Assembly (NCBI RefSeq): GCF_004683905.1
Contig: NZ_CP038438.1
Span: forward strand, 310,001 to 374,000
Reading direction: 5' to 3'
Length of the DNA: 64,000 nucleotides
Source: Pseudomonas fluorescens
GTDB taxonomy: Bacteria > Pseudomonadota > Gammaproteobacteria > Pseudomonadales > Pseudomonadaceae
Positions within the stretch are counted from its first letter, which is position 1, and each line of letters begins with the position of its first letter. Positions 41,011 through 49,561 of the stretch are shown here, piece by piece. The position numbers were made by a program, and so were the translations under genes. The notes below the pieces were generated by a model. That model was not told the origin of the DNA, did not search any database, and saw only the letters and a program-made list of their open reading frames with translations.

Positions 41011-41702
41011 GAAGCGCTCCTCGCAAAGCCGCGAGCGGCGCGTTTTTCCAGGAAGTGCATGCCGCTCATCGCCAGCACCGTCAGGCCCAGATACATGACC
41101 GCGGCCACCAGATAGAAGGTGAACGGCTGTTTCGACACGGTCACGCCGATCTGTGCGTGACGCATGATTTCTTCCAGGCCGATCACCGACACCAGCGCGG
41201 TGTCTTTCATCAGGATCATGAACAGGTTGCCCAGGCCGGGCAGGGCGATGCGCCACATCTGCGGCATGATCAGCTTGGTGAAGATCCGCCATTTCGACAG
41301 GCCCAGCGCCACACCGGCTTCACGGTGGCCCTTGGGAATGGCGAGGATCGCACCGCGGAACACTTCCGTGGCGTAGGCGCCGAAGCACAGGCCCAGCGCA
41401 ATCACGCCAGCGGCGAATGCGCTGAGTTGCAGGTCGGGGTTGCCGAAGAACTCACCGAGGCTGCGCATCAGGTTGACCGTACCGAAGTAGATCAACAGCA
41501 CCCAGAGCAATTCCGGGACACCGCGCACCAAAGTCGAATAAGTACCGCCAAGCCATTGCAGCGGCTTGTACGGGGAAGTCTTGGCCAATGCGCCGAGCAG
41601 ACCGAGCACCAGTCCCAGGCACAGGGCCGTCAGCGCCAGTTTGACGGTCATCAGCGCACCGGCGGCGAGGGCCGGGCCGAATCCGTAGAGGTCGATAATC
41701 AT
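41007..41702 (-). CDS. hisQ: Amino acid ABC transporter permease, HisQ-type
   Basis: A 231-residue permease of the HisMQ family with an N-terminal HisQ-like GFGPALAAGALMTVKLAL and the EAA motif around HREAGVALGLSKWRIFTKLIMP. It forms a heterodimer with HisM and contacts HisP through the EAA loop. It lies 77 bases downstream of the binding-protein gene in the same operon. Confidence 0.9.
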   Translation of the reverse strand: MIIDLYGFGPALAAGALMTVKLALTALCLGLVLGLLGALAKTSPYKPLQWLGGTYSTLVRGVPELLWVLLIYFGTVNLMRSLGEFFGNPDLQLSAFAAGVIALGLCFGAYATEVFRGAILAIPKGHREAGVALGLSKWRIFTKLIMPQMWRIALPGLGNLFMILMKDTALVSVIGLEEIMRHAQIGVTVSKQPFTFYLVAAVMYLGLTVLAMSGMHFLEKRAARGFARSAS

Positions 41703-41779
41703 GGATTTCTTTTCAAATCGCGGCAGGCAAGGCCGGGAGCCGGCGCCGTCGGATCACGGCGCCGGTCCCGCAGGTCAGA

Positions 41780-42529
41780 TCAATAGATGCTGAACGGAAA
41801 GTACTTGTCGTTGATCTTCTTGTAGGTACCGTCGGCGACGATTTCCTTCAGCGCGGCGTTCAGCTTCTCACGCAGCGGATCGCCTTTACGCACGGCGATG
41901 CCGATCTTGTCGCTTTCCACGACAGGGTCGCCCTTGAACTCGTAGTTCTTGCCGGCGTCGGTTTTCAGCCAGTCATAGTTGGCGTACTTGTCGGCGAGGA
42001 TCGCGTCGACACGACCGGAGGTCAGGTCCAGGTAGGCGTTTTCCTGGGTGTCGTAGAGTTTTACTTCGATATCGCTACCGTAAGTGTCCTCGAGCCAGGT
42101 GCCGGCGAGGGTGGCGCGCTGGGTGCCGATGATCTTGCCTTTGAGTGAATCCTTGTCGGTTTTGAACTCTTTATCTTTCTGCGCGATGAACTGCAGCTTG
42201 TTCGAGTAGTACGGGTCAGTGAAGTCCACCGCGCCCTTGCGCTCTTCGGTTATCGACAGCGAGGAGACCAGGAAGTCGAACTTCTTGGCGTTCAGCGCGG
42301 GGATGATGCCGTCCCAGTCGGAGGTAACCACGCTGCACTCGACTTTCATCTTGGCGCACAGGGCGTCGCCGATGTCTTTGTCGAAGCCGACCACGTTGCC
42401 GCTGGCGTCTTTGTTGTTGAACGGCGGGTACGCCGCTTCGATGCCCATCTTCAGGGTCTCGGCCATGGCTCCGGCGCTGAACGCGAGGGTGACGGCGGCG
42501 GCCAGGAAGACCTTTTTAAAATTCTGCAT
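41780..42529 (-). CDS. hisJ: Periplasmic basic amino acid-binding protein
   Basis: A 249-residue binding protein (family 3) with a signal peptide cleaved after AGAMA. The mature N-terminus TLKMGIEAAYPPFNNKD and the SSLSITEERKGAVDFTDPYY hinge region are typical of lysine/arginine/ornithine/histidine-binding proteins. ATG 42529 has GGAG eight bases upstream. It is placed between hisP and hisQ. Confidence 0.92.
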   Translation of the reverse strand: MQNFKKVFLAAAVTLAFSAGAMAETLKMGIEAAYPPFNNKDASGNVVGFDKDIGDALCAKMKVECSVVTSDWDGIIPALNAKKFDFLVSSLSITEERKGAVDFTDPYYSNKLQFIAQKDKEFKTDKDSLKGKIIGTQRATLAGTWLEDTYGSDIEVKLYDTQENAYLDLTSGRVDAILADKYANYDWLKTDAGKNYEFKGDPVVESDKIGIAVRKGDPLREKLNAALKEIVADGTYKKINDKYFPFSIY

Positions 42530-42542
42530 GCATGTTGCTCCG

Positions 42543-43316
42543 TTAGCGGTTGCTGGACATGAATTGTTTGCAGCGCGCCGAAAGCGGGTTTTCGAACACC
42601 TGCTGAGGCGATCCTTGCTCTTCCACCAGCCCCTGGTGGAGGAACACCACTTCGCTGGAGACCTGACGGGCAAAGCCCATTTCGTGGGTCACCAACAACA
42701 TGGTGCGGCCTTCTTCGGCCAGTGCGCGGATGACACTAAGTACTTCCTGAACCATTTCCGGGTCAAGGGCGGAGGTGGGCTCGTCGAACAGAATCACCTT
42801 CGGCTGCATCGCCAGCGTGCGGGCAATCGCCGCGCGTTGTTGTTGACCGCCGGACAGTTGCGACGGGTAGGCGTGGCGCTTGTCGGCGATACCGACCTTG
42901 GCCAGCAGCGCTTCGGCGACTTCGATCGCCTCGGCCTTGCTCTGGCCGAGCACGCGGCGCGGGGCCTCGATGATGTTGTCGAGCACACTCATGTGCGGCC
43001 ACAGATTAAAGTTTTGAAATACAAAACCTATCTCGGAACGCAGGCGGTTGATCTGTTTGCCATCAGCGGCAACCAGTTCGCCATTCTTGGCGGGCTTGAG
43101 CTTGAGTTCTTCACCGGCCACCAGAATCTGACCCTGGTGCGGGTTTTCCAACAGGTTGATGCAACGCAGGAACGTGGACTTGCCGGAACCGGAGGAACCG
43201 AGGATCGAGATCACATCGCCGTCGCGGGCGGTCAGCGAGATGCCTTTGAGCACCTCAAGCTGTCCGTAGCGTTTGTGCAAGTTGCGGATTTCAAGCGCGG
43301 GCGTGGCCTCAGCCAT
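42543..43316 (-). CDS. hisP: Amino acid ABC transporter ATP-binding protein
   Basis: A 257-residue ABC ATPase of the polar amino acid type, first gene of the operon. Walker A is GSSGSGKST, Q-loop FQNFNLWPHM, signature LSGGQQQR, Walker B VILFDEPTSALD and the switch His in LVTHEMGFA. It energises HisQM. The 550-base divergent region to gabP should carry its promoter. Confidence 0.93.
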   Translation of the reverse strand: MAEATPALEIRNLHKRYGQLEVLKGISLTARDGDVISILGSSGSGKSTFLRCINLLENPHQGQILVAGEELKLKPAKNGELVAADGKQINRLRSEIGFVFQNFNLWPHMSVLDNIIEAPRRVLGQSKAEAIEVAEALLAKVGIADKRHAYPSQLSGGQQQRAAIARTLAMQPKVILFDEPTSALDPEMVQEVLSVIRALAEEGRTMLLVTHEMGFARQVSSEVVFLHQGLVEEQGSPQQVFENPLSARCKQFMSSNR

Positions 43317-43760
43317 GTGCGTTCCTCATATATGTTGCGCTCCTGCTGTTGGCGGGCCTTCCTGGCGAGGCGGCCAAGCTAGCATAGCGTTTCAATGGCA
43401 GCCAACAGCGCTACGGGCGGTAAGCGGATGGCGTGTGGCAGGTTGTCGCATCGGCACAGCAGACTGTCGCCCCATCAACAACCGAACGGGTGTTTGATCG
43501 TGCAAACCCGTGGGCGTCGCGTAAAAAAAGGCGCGATGTTGCCAGCTTTGGCGGGGTGTTGGAAGCGCTATCCGGCCGAACGTTCCTGAATCGCCCTTTT
43601 ATTGTGCATCCCACACTTTTTCAGTGTGTTTCTGGTGCGCTGAATCGTCTGAAAAGTGAGTCGCAGGGTAACGCTCTGGCGAATTGCCATTCATTCCAAT
43701 GACTTGCGATGACTGTCCGGTCTCGCTGAAAACCGCGGCCCAGAAGAGTTTGAAACATTT
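43317..43760. other. Divergent intergenic region, hisP to gabP
   Basis: About 440 bases without a gene I can support. It contains an inverted repeat CACACT-ttttc-AGTGTG (43612-43628) that could be an operator. The hisP promoter should lie within the first 150 bases, but I cannot point to clear boxes. Confidence 0.45.
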
Positions 43761-43776
43761 TGGCGCATTTATTGCG
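43761..43776 (+). promoter_or_regulatory. Sigma-54 promoter of the gabP-like gene
   Basis: TGGCGC-attta-TTGCG keeps the required GG and GC spacing of the sigma-54 consensus TGGCAC-N5-TTGC. It lies 93 bases before the permease ATG, with room upstream for an enhancer-binding activator. Confidence 0.7.
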
Positions 43777-43868
43777 TGCAGAATCTGGAACGCCCTGTTG
43801 GTTTCTTTTTACGAGAAGGAAAACCAGACAGGACGGACGCAATCGCTTTCCTCGCAAAGGTAGTTCCG

Positions 43869-45260
43869 ATGAGCAGTACCCCAAGCTCCAATGGCCTCGA
43901 ACAGGGGCTCAAACCGCGTCATGTGACCATGTTGTCGATCGCCGGTGTTATCGGCGCAGGTCTGTTCGTTGGCTCCGGCCACGCGATCGCTGCCGCCGGC
44001 CCCGCCGTGCTGCTGGCCTACGCCGCCGCCGGTACCCTGGTGGTGCTGGTGATGCGCATGCTCGGTGAGATGGCTGTCGCTTCGCCCGACACCGGCTCGT
44101 TCTCGACTTACGCCGACCGTGCCATCGGGCACTGGGCCGGTTTCACCATCGGCTGGTTGTACTGGTGGTTCTGGGTATTGGTGATTCCGCTGGAGGCCAA
44201 CGCCGCTGCGACCATCCTCCATGCCTGGTTCCCGAGTGTCGGCATCTGGGCGTTCGCACTGATCATCACCATGCTGCTGACGGTCACCAACCTGTTCAGC
44301 GTGAAAAACTACGGTGAATTCGAATTCTGGTTTGCCTTGATCAAAGTCCTGGCGATCATCGGCTTCATCGCGCTGGGTCTTGCGGCCGTTTTCGGCTTCC
44401 TGCCGAACAGCCAGGTCAGCGGTGTTTCGCACCTGTTTGATTCCGGCGGCTTCCTGCCAAACGGCATGGGCGCGGTGCTGGGCGCAATCCTGACCACCAT
44501 GTTCTCGTTCATGGGTACCGAAATCGTGACCATCGCGGCTGCGGAATCGAAGAACCCGGGCAAGCAGATTTCCAAGGCTACCAACTCGGTGATCTGGCGG
44601 ATCGGCCTGTTCTACCTCGTATCGATCTTCATCGTTGTGGCCCTGGTACCGTGGAACGATCCTACGCTGGCCAACCTCGGTTCCTACCAGACCGTGCTTG
44701 AGCGCATGGGCATTCCGAACGCGAAAATGATCGTCGACATCGTGGTGCTGGTCGCGGTAACCAGCTGCCTGAACTCGGCGCTGTACACCTCGTCGCGCAT
44801 GCTGTTCTCCCTCGGCAAGCGCGGTGATGCACCGGCGATGTCGACTCGGGTCAACAAAAGCGGTACGCCTTACTGGGCCGTCATGCTGTCGACCGGCGCG
44901 GCGTTCCTCTGCACCTTCGCCAACTACGTGGCCCCGGCTGCCGTGTTCGAATTCCTGCTGGCCAGCTCCGGCGCCATCGCGCTGCTGGTGTACCTGGTGA
45001 TCGCGTTCTCGCAACTGCGCATGCGTAAACAACGCATGGCCCGCGGCGAGAAAATCGTCTTCAGCATGTGGCTGTTTCCGGGCCTGACCTACGCGGTGAT
45101 CATCTTCATCGTCGCGGCCCTGACTATCATGCTGTTCCAGGAAGCCCACCGCGTGGAAATCCTCGCAACCGGCCTGCTGAGCCTCATGGTCGTTGCCGCA
45201 GGCCTGCTGGTGGCGCGCCGCCGCAAGCTGGAAAACCGTGGTGCGGTGGTGTTGAACTGA
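43869..45260 (+). CDS. gabP: GABA permease-like APC transporter
   Basis: A 463-residue amino acid/polyamine/organocation transporter with twelve predicted membrane segments. It opens with the APC signature HVTMLSIAGVIGAGLFVGSG and contains EIVTIAAAESKNP, as in GABA and aromatic/basic amino acid permeases. Sequence is closest in type to GabP, but D-Ala or proline-type substrates cannot be excluded. ATG 43869 is preferred to in-frame starts further upstream, since a sigma-54 promoter lies between. A terminator follows. Confidence 0.8.
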   Translation: MSSTPSSNGLEQGLKPRHVTMLSIAGVIGAGLFVGSGHAIAAAGPAVLLAYAAAGTLVVLVMRMLGEMAVASPDTGSFSTYADRAIGHWAGFTIGWLYWWFWVLVIPLEANAAATILHAWFPSVGIWAFALIITMLLTVTNLFSVKNYGEFEFWFALIKVLAIIGFIALGLAAVFGFLPNSQVSGVSHLFDSGGFLPNGMGAVLGAILTTMFSFMGTEIVTIAAAESKNPGKQISKATNSVIWRIGLFYLVSIFIVVALVPWNDPTLANLGSYQTVLERMGIPNAKMIVDIVVLVAVTSCLNSALYTSSRMLFSLGKRGDAPAMSTRVNKSGTPYWAVMLSTGAAFLCTFANYVAPAAVFEFLLASSGAIALLVYLVIAFSQLRMRKQRMARGEKIVFSMWLFPGLTYAVIIFIVAALTIMLFQEAHRVEILATGLLSLMVVAAGLLVARRRKLENRGAVVLN

Positions 45261-45277
45261 TCCGTAACGCGTAATGC

Positions 45278-45316
45278 AAAACGGCCGCTGTCAGTGATGA
45301 CGAGCGGCCGTTTTTG
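45278..45316 (+). terminator. Intrinsic terminator of gabP-like gene
   Basis: A 12-bp stem AAAACGGCCGCT / AGCGGCCGTTTT with a T-run on the plus strand and an A/T-rich flank on the other, so it may also serve the convergent gene. Confidence 0.9.
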
Positions 45317-45330
45317 TTTGTGCGCGGGGT

Positions 45331-45783
45331 TTATTCGCCCTTGTCTTCCTGGGTGTCCAGCGACTTGCCGTAAGTATCCAGCGCAATCCCGAAGTCGGTG
45401 ATGAACTGTGGCTCGGTCAGCCAGGCCTGGGCGGTTTCGATGTCCATGCCGTCGGCCCACATGCGGTAGTCGATCAGCATGTCGGCGGCCAGGTGAGTGG
45501 CGGCCATGCCTTCGTTCTCGGCATTTTCCATGTCCAGCAGCTCTGGATGGTCAACGATGATGAAAGCCAGTTCGCGCAGCAGGGTCAGCAGCATTTCGTT
45601 GCGGCTGACGGCTTCGGCGTCGCGCATTTTGCTGAACATTGCGAGGGTGTATTCCGGGATCGGCTCGTCCAGATGCCCGAGGTTGTCGTCCTGGTCCAGC
45701 GGCTTACGGCCGACCATGCGGATGTGCTTGGCTTTGGCCTTGGCGCGTTTGGCGCGTTTCTGTTGCTTGTTCAGGGATGCCAT
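45331..45783 (-). CDS. Lys-rich hypothetical protein, tandem paralogue 1
   Basis: A 150-residue soluble protein with a basic N-terminus (MASLNKQQKRAKRAKAKAKH) and an acidic, helical remainder. The next gene upstream encodes a related protein with the same start (MASxNKQQKRA) and a shared A-x-I-x-Y-R-x-W pattern (DMLIDYRMWADG here, AALIEYRQWSQE there). Function unknown; the basic head could bind nucleic acid or ribosomes. Six bases separate the two genes, so they form an operon. Confidence 0.75.
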   Translation of the reverse strand: MASLNKQQKRAKRAKAKAKHIRMVGRKPLDQDDNLGHLDEPIPEYTLAMFSKMRDAEAVSRNEMLLTLLRELAFIIVDHPELLDMENAENEGMAATHLAADMLIDYRMWADGMDIETAQAWLTEPQFITDFGIALDTYGKSLDTQEDKGE

Positions 45784-45789
45784 GGGAAC

Positions 45790-46203
45790 TCAGTTCTTCT
45801 GTTGGGTTTGTGCGGCAATCGCGTCGGACGCCGCCACATAGTCGGCCTGGAAGGCCGGGGATTCGATCCACGCCAGGGCGCCGGCTTCGTCGGTTTCCTG
45901 GGACCACTGGCGATACTCGATCAGCGCGGCGAGGATGAAGTCCATCGCGCCTTCTTCGCCTTCCTGCTCGTAAACCAGCTCCAGCAGCGGATCTTCCAGG
46001 AATGCGGTGCACATGGCTTGCTGGCTGATCTTCTCGGCGTCGATCATTCTCTTGAACAGCTCGGTCAGGTCCACCGACTCGAAGTCGATACGGTCATCGT
46101 TCGGGTCCAGTTCGACCGGCGCCTCGGCGCGTTTGCTGCGGTTTTGCTTGGCCTTGGTCTTGGCCCGGGCGGCGCGTTTTTGCTGCTTGTTGGCGGAGGC
46201 CAT
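45790..46203 (-). CDS. Lys-rich hypothetical protein, tandem paralogue 2
   Basis: A 137-residue partner of the downstream paralogue, with N-terminus MASANKQQKRAARAKTKAKQ and an acidic C-terminal body. The pair arose by tandem duplication followed by strong divergence, keeping the basic head and the I-x-Y-R-x-W block. No known domain is visible. It lies 28 bases downstream of the hydrolase gene and may share its transcript. Confidence 0.75.
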   Translation of the reverse strand: MASANKQQKRAARAKTKAKQNRSKRAEAPVELDPNDDRIDFESVDLTELFKRMIDAEKISQQAMCTAFLEDPLLELVYEQEGEEGAMDFILAALIEYRQWSQETDEAGALAWIESPAFQADYVAASDAIAAQTQQKN

Positions 46204-46231
46204 GGTGTGTTCCGTCGTGCGTTGGAAGGGC

Positions 46232-47182
46232 TCAGCTGCGCGGCACTGGCCGCCCGGGTGTGTCGGGGGCCAGCTCGCCGGTTTGCAGCCAGGTCAGAGC
46301 GATGGGCCATAGTGTGGCTTGGTATGCGCTACGAAAAAAGGCGAAATGTCCGACTTGTTGTTCGCCGATGTCCTGCGGCTCGATGCGCAAGTGGGTTTTG
46401 TGCGCATGACTGAAGTAGCCGAGCAGGCGTTCGATGGCCGGGATCGTGCCGTATGGGTCGTCGCTGATGCTGACCGCCAGGGTGTGTGCGCGGACGTTGG
46501 CGAAGGGCAGGCGACCGCTTGCCTTCAGCAGTCGGCGGCCGCTCGGACGCTGCTCGTAGCGCGCGGCAGGCGTGCTCCAGTCGCGTACGACGCCTGTTGG
46601 CGTGTCCTCCAGCCAGTCGAGGCGTTTGCCCGGGAAATAGCCACAGAGCCGCGTCAGCAGCGGCATCAGCAAATGCCATTTACCAAACATGCGCCAGCGC
46701 TGTGCCGGCGCATAGTCGCGCCAGTAAGCGAACTGCGCGCCGACCGTCACCAGTCGACGAATGACCTGCCCGGACTCGCCGAGCCCAGCCGCGCAACCGC
46801 CGAAGCTATGGCCGACCACATCGATTGGCTGGCCGGGAAACTCCCGTTGCGCGCGTTTGAGCATCGCCTCGAAATCCAGCGCGCCCCAGTCGGTCCATGA
46901 AGCCTCAAGGCCTTTCAGGGTTGCCGGACGCGATTCGCCGATGCCTCGGTAGTCGTAGGTGATCACGTCGAAGCCATTGGCGAACAGGTAATCGGCGAAG
47001 CGTGAATAGTGTCGGCAGCGTACCGAGGTGGCGGCGTTGATGATGACTACGGGGCGTTGCGCATCGGGCAGGGCGTGACGCCAGGTGAAGCCGCCGACCA
47101 TAAAGCCATCTGCGGCAGCTTCTTTGAAAGGTTCGTTCACGGTTGCGGTGTCGGGCGTAAACGCGGGACTGCGTGAATTCAT
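46232..47182 (-). CDS. Alpha/beta hydrolase
   Basis: A 316-residue serine hydrolase of the YheT/esterase-like group, with nucleophile elbow VVGHSFGG, oxyanion-type INAATSVRCRHY and a DYRGIGESRP strand-loop; the late HFAFFRSAY supplies the catalytic His. No signal peptide, so cytoplasmic. Substrate unknown. First gene of a likely operon with the two Lys-rich paralogues. Confidence 0.85.
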   Translation of the reverse strand: MNSRSPAFTPDTATVNEPFKEAAADGFMVGGFTWRHALPDAQRPVVIINAATSVRCRHYSRFADYLFANGFDVITYDYRGIGESRPATLKGLEASWTDWGALDFEAMLKRAQREFPGQPIDVVGHSFGGCAAGLGESGQVIRRLVTVGAQFAYWRDYAPAQRWRMFGKWHLLMPLLTRLCGYFPGKRLDWLEDTPTGVVRDWSTPAARYEQRPSGRRLLKASGRLPFANVRAHTLAVSISDDPYGTIPAIERLLGYFSHAHKTHLRIEPQDIGEQQVGHFAFFRSAYQATLWPIALTWLQTGELAPDTPGRPVPRS

Positions 47183-47425
47183 ATGGACTTGGCCTTGGCG
47201 AAGACGGATCGAGAATGAGCTTCAACGCCCGGCTGCGCAATCACTTGGAACGCAGTGCATTCCGGATTGAAGGTTGGCGCCTCTGTGAATTCGAGCCGCA
47301 GTGCGTCTCGAATTAGTCCCTTTCGCACCCTGGCCAAGTTCCAATCATTCTAAAACACGTGCTTCCCTGGCCGGATCAAATAAGGAGTAACGGTTGGGCT
47401 CTACAAGAGCCCGGGAGTTGTCATC

Positions 47426-47875
47426 ATGAAACGCGTTCTTTCATTCCTGCTGCCCATCGCGGCGGTGGCGGCATTGGCCTTTCCGGCGATGTTGCAGGCG
47501 GCCAATCTGGACCCGGTCGACAGTGCCGGCGTGCAAGTCCAGCAACAACAGCAAAACGGCATCAACTACCTGTCCGGCGGGATTGGCCTGGACGAGTCAA
47601 AAGCCATTCAGCAAACCCCCGGCTACAACCTGCACATGACGTTCGCGGTGGGCGCGCAAGACCAGTACACCGCTGATGTCGATGTGGTGATTCAAAAGTC
47701 GCCCGGGCAAACCGTGCTGACCCTCAGCCAAGCGGGTCCGCTGGTCTACGTGCAATTGCCGCCTGGTAAATACACCGTGGTCGCCACGCGCAATGGCGAA
47801 ACACGGCGTGACGTGACAGACGTTGGCAGCGGCACTGCGCGCAATCTGGTGTTCCACTGGAATGACGCTGGATAA
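47426..47875 (+). CDS. Exported protein with carboxypeptidase-regulatory-like fold
   Basis: A 149-residue protein with a signal peptide cleaved after MLQA (FPAMLQA-ANLD) and a single beta-sandwich-like domain (VVIQKSPGQTVLTLSQAGP, then VQLPPGKYTVVATRNGE), as in carboxypeptidase regulatory-like or DUF4198-type folds. Function unknown. A hairpin GGGCTC-tacaa-GAGCCC (47396-47412) lies directly before the ribosome site (GGGAG) and could mask it. Confidence 0.75.
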   Translation: MKRVLSFLLPIAAVAALAFPAMLQAANLDPVDSAGVQVQQQQQNGINYLSGGIGLDESKAIQQTPGYNLHMTFAVGAQDQYTADVDVVIQKSPGQTVLTLSQAGPLVYVQLPPGKYTVVATRNGETRRDVTDVGSGTARNLVFHWNDAG

Positions 47876-47922
47876 CGTCGGGTGCATTGAGGAATCGAGG
47901 CGCGGGTATCCCGCGCCTTCCT

Positions 47923-48273
47923 TTATCCCCGCGTACGCTTGGCCTGCTGCTTGTCACTGGGCTCGCGCGCCATTCGGTGGATCCATAATCCGATCCAACC
48001 GACGGCTATCAGAAACAGGGTGCCGACGCACTGCGACACGATCTCGAACCAGAACATCCGGGGTTGCAGTGCGAGGGTGTAGGTATGGCGTGGGCCCGAT
48101 CGGTTCCAGGTGGTGATGGAGCCGCTGATCAAGCTGTGGATGATCAGGTAAATCGACGCACCGATGAGGAAGGCGATCAGTATGCCGACCAGCACCGTCA
48201 GCCAGAATGCAATCCGGCACTGGCGATAGGGTGGCGGATGGGGCAGGGGCACGCGGGTTCTTTTCTGGTTCAT
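47923..48273 (-). CDS. Hypothetical inner-membrane protein (2 TM)
   Basis: A 116-residue protein with two hydrophobic segments (about residues 21-46 and 78-95) joined by a periplasmic loop, and basic ends (RTRG). No family recognised. Function unknown. Confidence 0.6.
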   Translation of the reverse strand: MNQKRTRVPLPHPPPYRQCRIAFWLTVLVGILIAFLIGASIYLIIHSLISGSITTWNRSGPRHTYTLALQPRMFWFEIVSQCVGTLFLIAVGWIGLWIHRMAREPSDKQQAKRTRG

Positions 48274-48345
48274 CGGGCGGATGCCCCTCTTCCATAAGGT
48301 TCGGCCAAAGTAGCGCGGATCGACGTTGGCTGAAACCCGTCGACG

Positions 48346-48627
48346 TTGAGGGGAGTACTTCTACCTGCAAGCGCCTTACCGCAACGAAGACACCAACTTC
48401 TATCCGTTCCCTTACTATCACCAGCGACCTGCTCGGCAGCCGCGACACCGACATCGGCACCTTCAGCGCAGAGATTCAGAACTTGCTCGACAAGGAATGC
48501 AGCACGGTGTGGGGGGCAGCGCGCGACACTGTCCTGCTTGCCGACTCATGGCCCGGCACATCTCTACGATTACCGGGGGTGGGCGGACGTACACGTTGAG
48601 TTGGTCGATAGCTTATTGATCGACTGA
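48346..48627 (+). pseudogene. Decayed gene remnant
   Basis: Protein-like blocks appear in shifting frames: EYFYLQAPYRNEDTNFYPFP in one frame from about 48351, then LGSRDTDIGTFSAEIQNLLD and KECSTVWGAARDTVLLADSW in a second, then HLYDYRGWADVHVELVDSLL to a stop at 48627 in a third. The composition is that of real coding sequence while no single frame spans it. It is best read as a gene broken by at least two frameshifts. I do not recognise the parent. About 150 bases upstream to the membrane-protein gene carry nothing else. Confidence 0.5.
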
Positions 48628-48633
48628 AACGAT

Positions 48634-48669
48634 AAAACCCGCGATCCCATGGAGGAGCGCGGGTCTTTC
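48634..48669. terminator. Hairpin terminator between decayed gene and tauE-like gene
   Basis: ACCCGCG (48637-48643) pairs with CGCGGGT (48658-48664), with short T-rich flanks on both sides. It follows the minus-strand permease stop by about 30 bases and the remnant's stop by seven. Confidence 0.6.
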
Positions 48670-48699
48670 ATCAGGAATAAATGCATCGATAAGCAGCGT

Positions 48700-49491
48700 T
48701 TAGAGTGAAGCGAATGTATGAGCTATGGCAATGCGCAATGGATTGTTCTCTACGCTCAGAAGTTTGATGGCCAAGGCGCAGCAAACCACGATCAACATCG
48801 GTTTGATCAACTTCGGCCCGACCCGAACAGCGGCACGAGCGCCCAACTGTGCGCCGATGAAGGCAGCCAGCGCCATCGCTAAAGCTACTGGCCAGATAAT
48901 CACGCCCTTGGTGATGAAGACAGAGAGCGAGCCGAGATTGCATGAGGCGTTGGCAAGTTTGGTAAAACTCATGGCCCGCATCATGCCCAGGCCGCAGAGC
49001 AGTACAAACCCAACGATAAAGAATGATCCCACCCCGGGACCGAATATTCCGTCGTAAAAACCGAGGATCGGCGCGACAGTAAAAGAGAAAAGCAGAATTC
49101 CGATTCTCTTGCGCCGATCTTCATTGGCCAGTTTCGGCGATAGCGCAAAATAGATCGCCACCAGAATCAGCATTACAGGCACGCAAGCTTCCAGATATCG
49201 TTTATCGATTGAACTGACCAGCAAGGCGCCGCTGGCTCCACCAATAAATCCGCAGACAACCAGGAAGCGTCCTTCACGCCATTCGATCAACCCTTTGCGA
49301 GCAAAAGTCACTGTCGCCGAAATGGTTGCTGATGCTGCCTGAAACTTGTTGGTTGCAATCGCGCTGATCGGATCTACACCGGCCAGAAACAATGCAGGCA
49401 AGGTGATCAGTCCTCCACCACCGGCAATCGCATCAAAAAAACCGGCACAAAATGCGACGAGCGCCAGCATGCCGATGATGTCCCAAGACAT
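48700..49491 (-). CDS. TauE/SafE-family anion permease
   Basis: A 263-residue membrane protein with about eight TM segments and the duplicated family motifs FCAGFFDAIAGGGGLITLPA and GFYDGIFGPGVGSFF. TauE/SafE proteins move sulfite, sulfoacetate and other organosulfur or carboxylate anions out of or into the cell. It lies 70 bases downstream of a clavaminate-synthase-like oxygenase gene and probably exports or imports its product or substrate. Base composition is lower in GC than the neighbouring core genes, consistent with acquisition. Confidence 0.85.
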   Translation of the reverse strand: MSWDIIGMLALVAFCAGFFDAIAGGGGLITLPALFLAGVDPISAIATNKFQAASATISATVTFARKGLIEWREGRFLVVCGFIGGASGALLVSSIDKRYLEACVPVMLILVAIYFALSPKLANEDRRKRIGILLFSFTVAPILGFYDGIFGPGVGSFFIVGFVLLCGLGMMRAMSFTKLANASCNLGSLSVFITKGVIIWPVALAMALAAFIGAQLGARAAVRVGPKLIKPMLIVVCCALAIKLLSVENNPLRIAIAHTFASL

Positions 49492-49561
49492 TGCATTACC
49501 TCTTTAATGGTTACCAATCAATTTTCTGCTTGCGAGAAGCTCCGTACCCGAAGTGCGGAGA

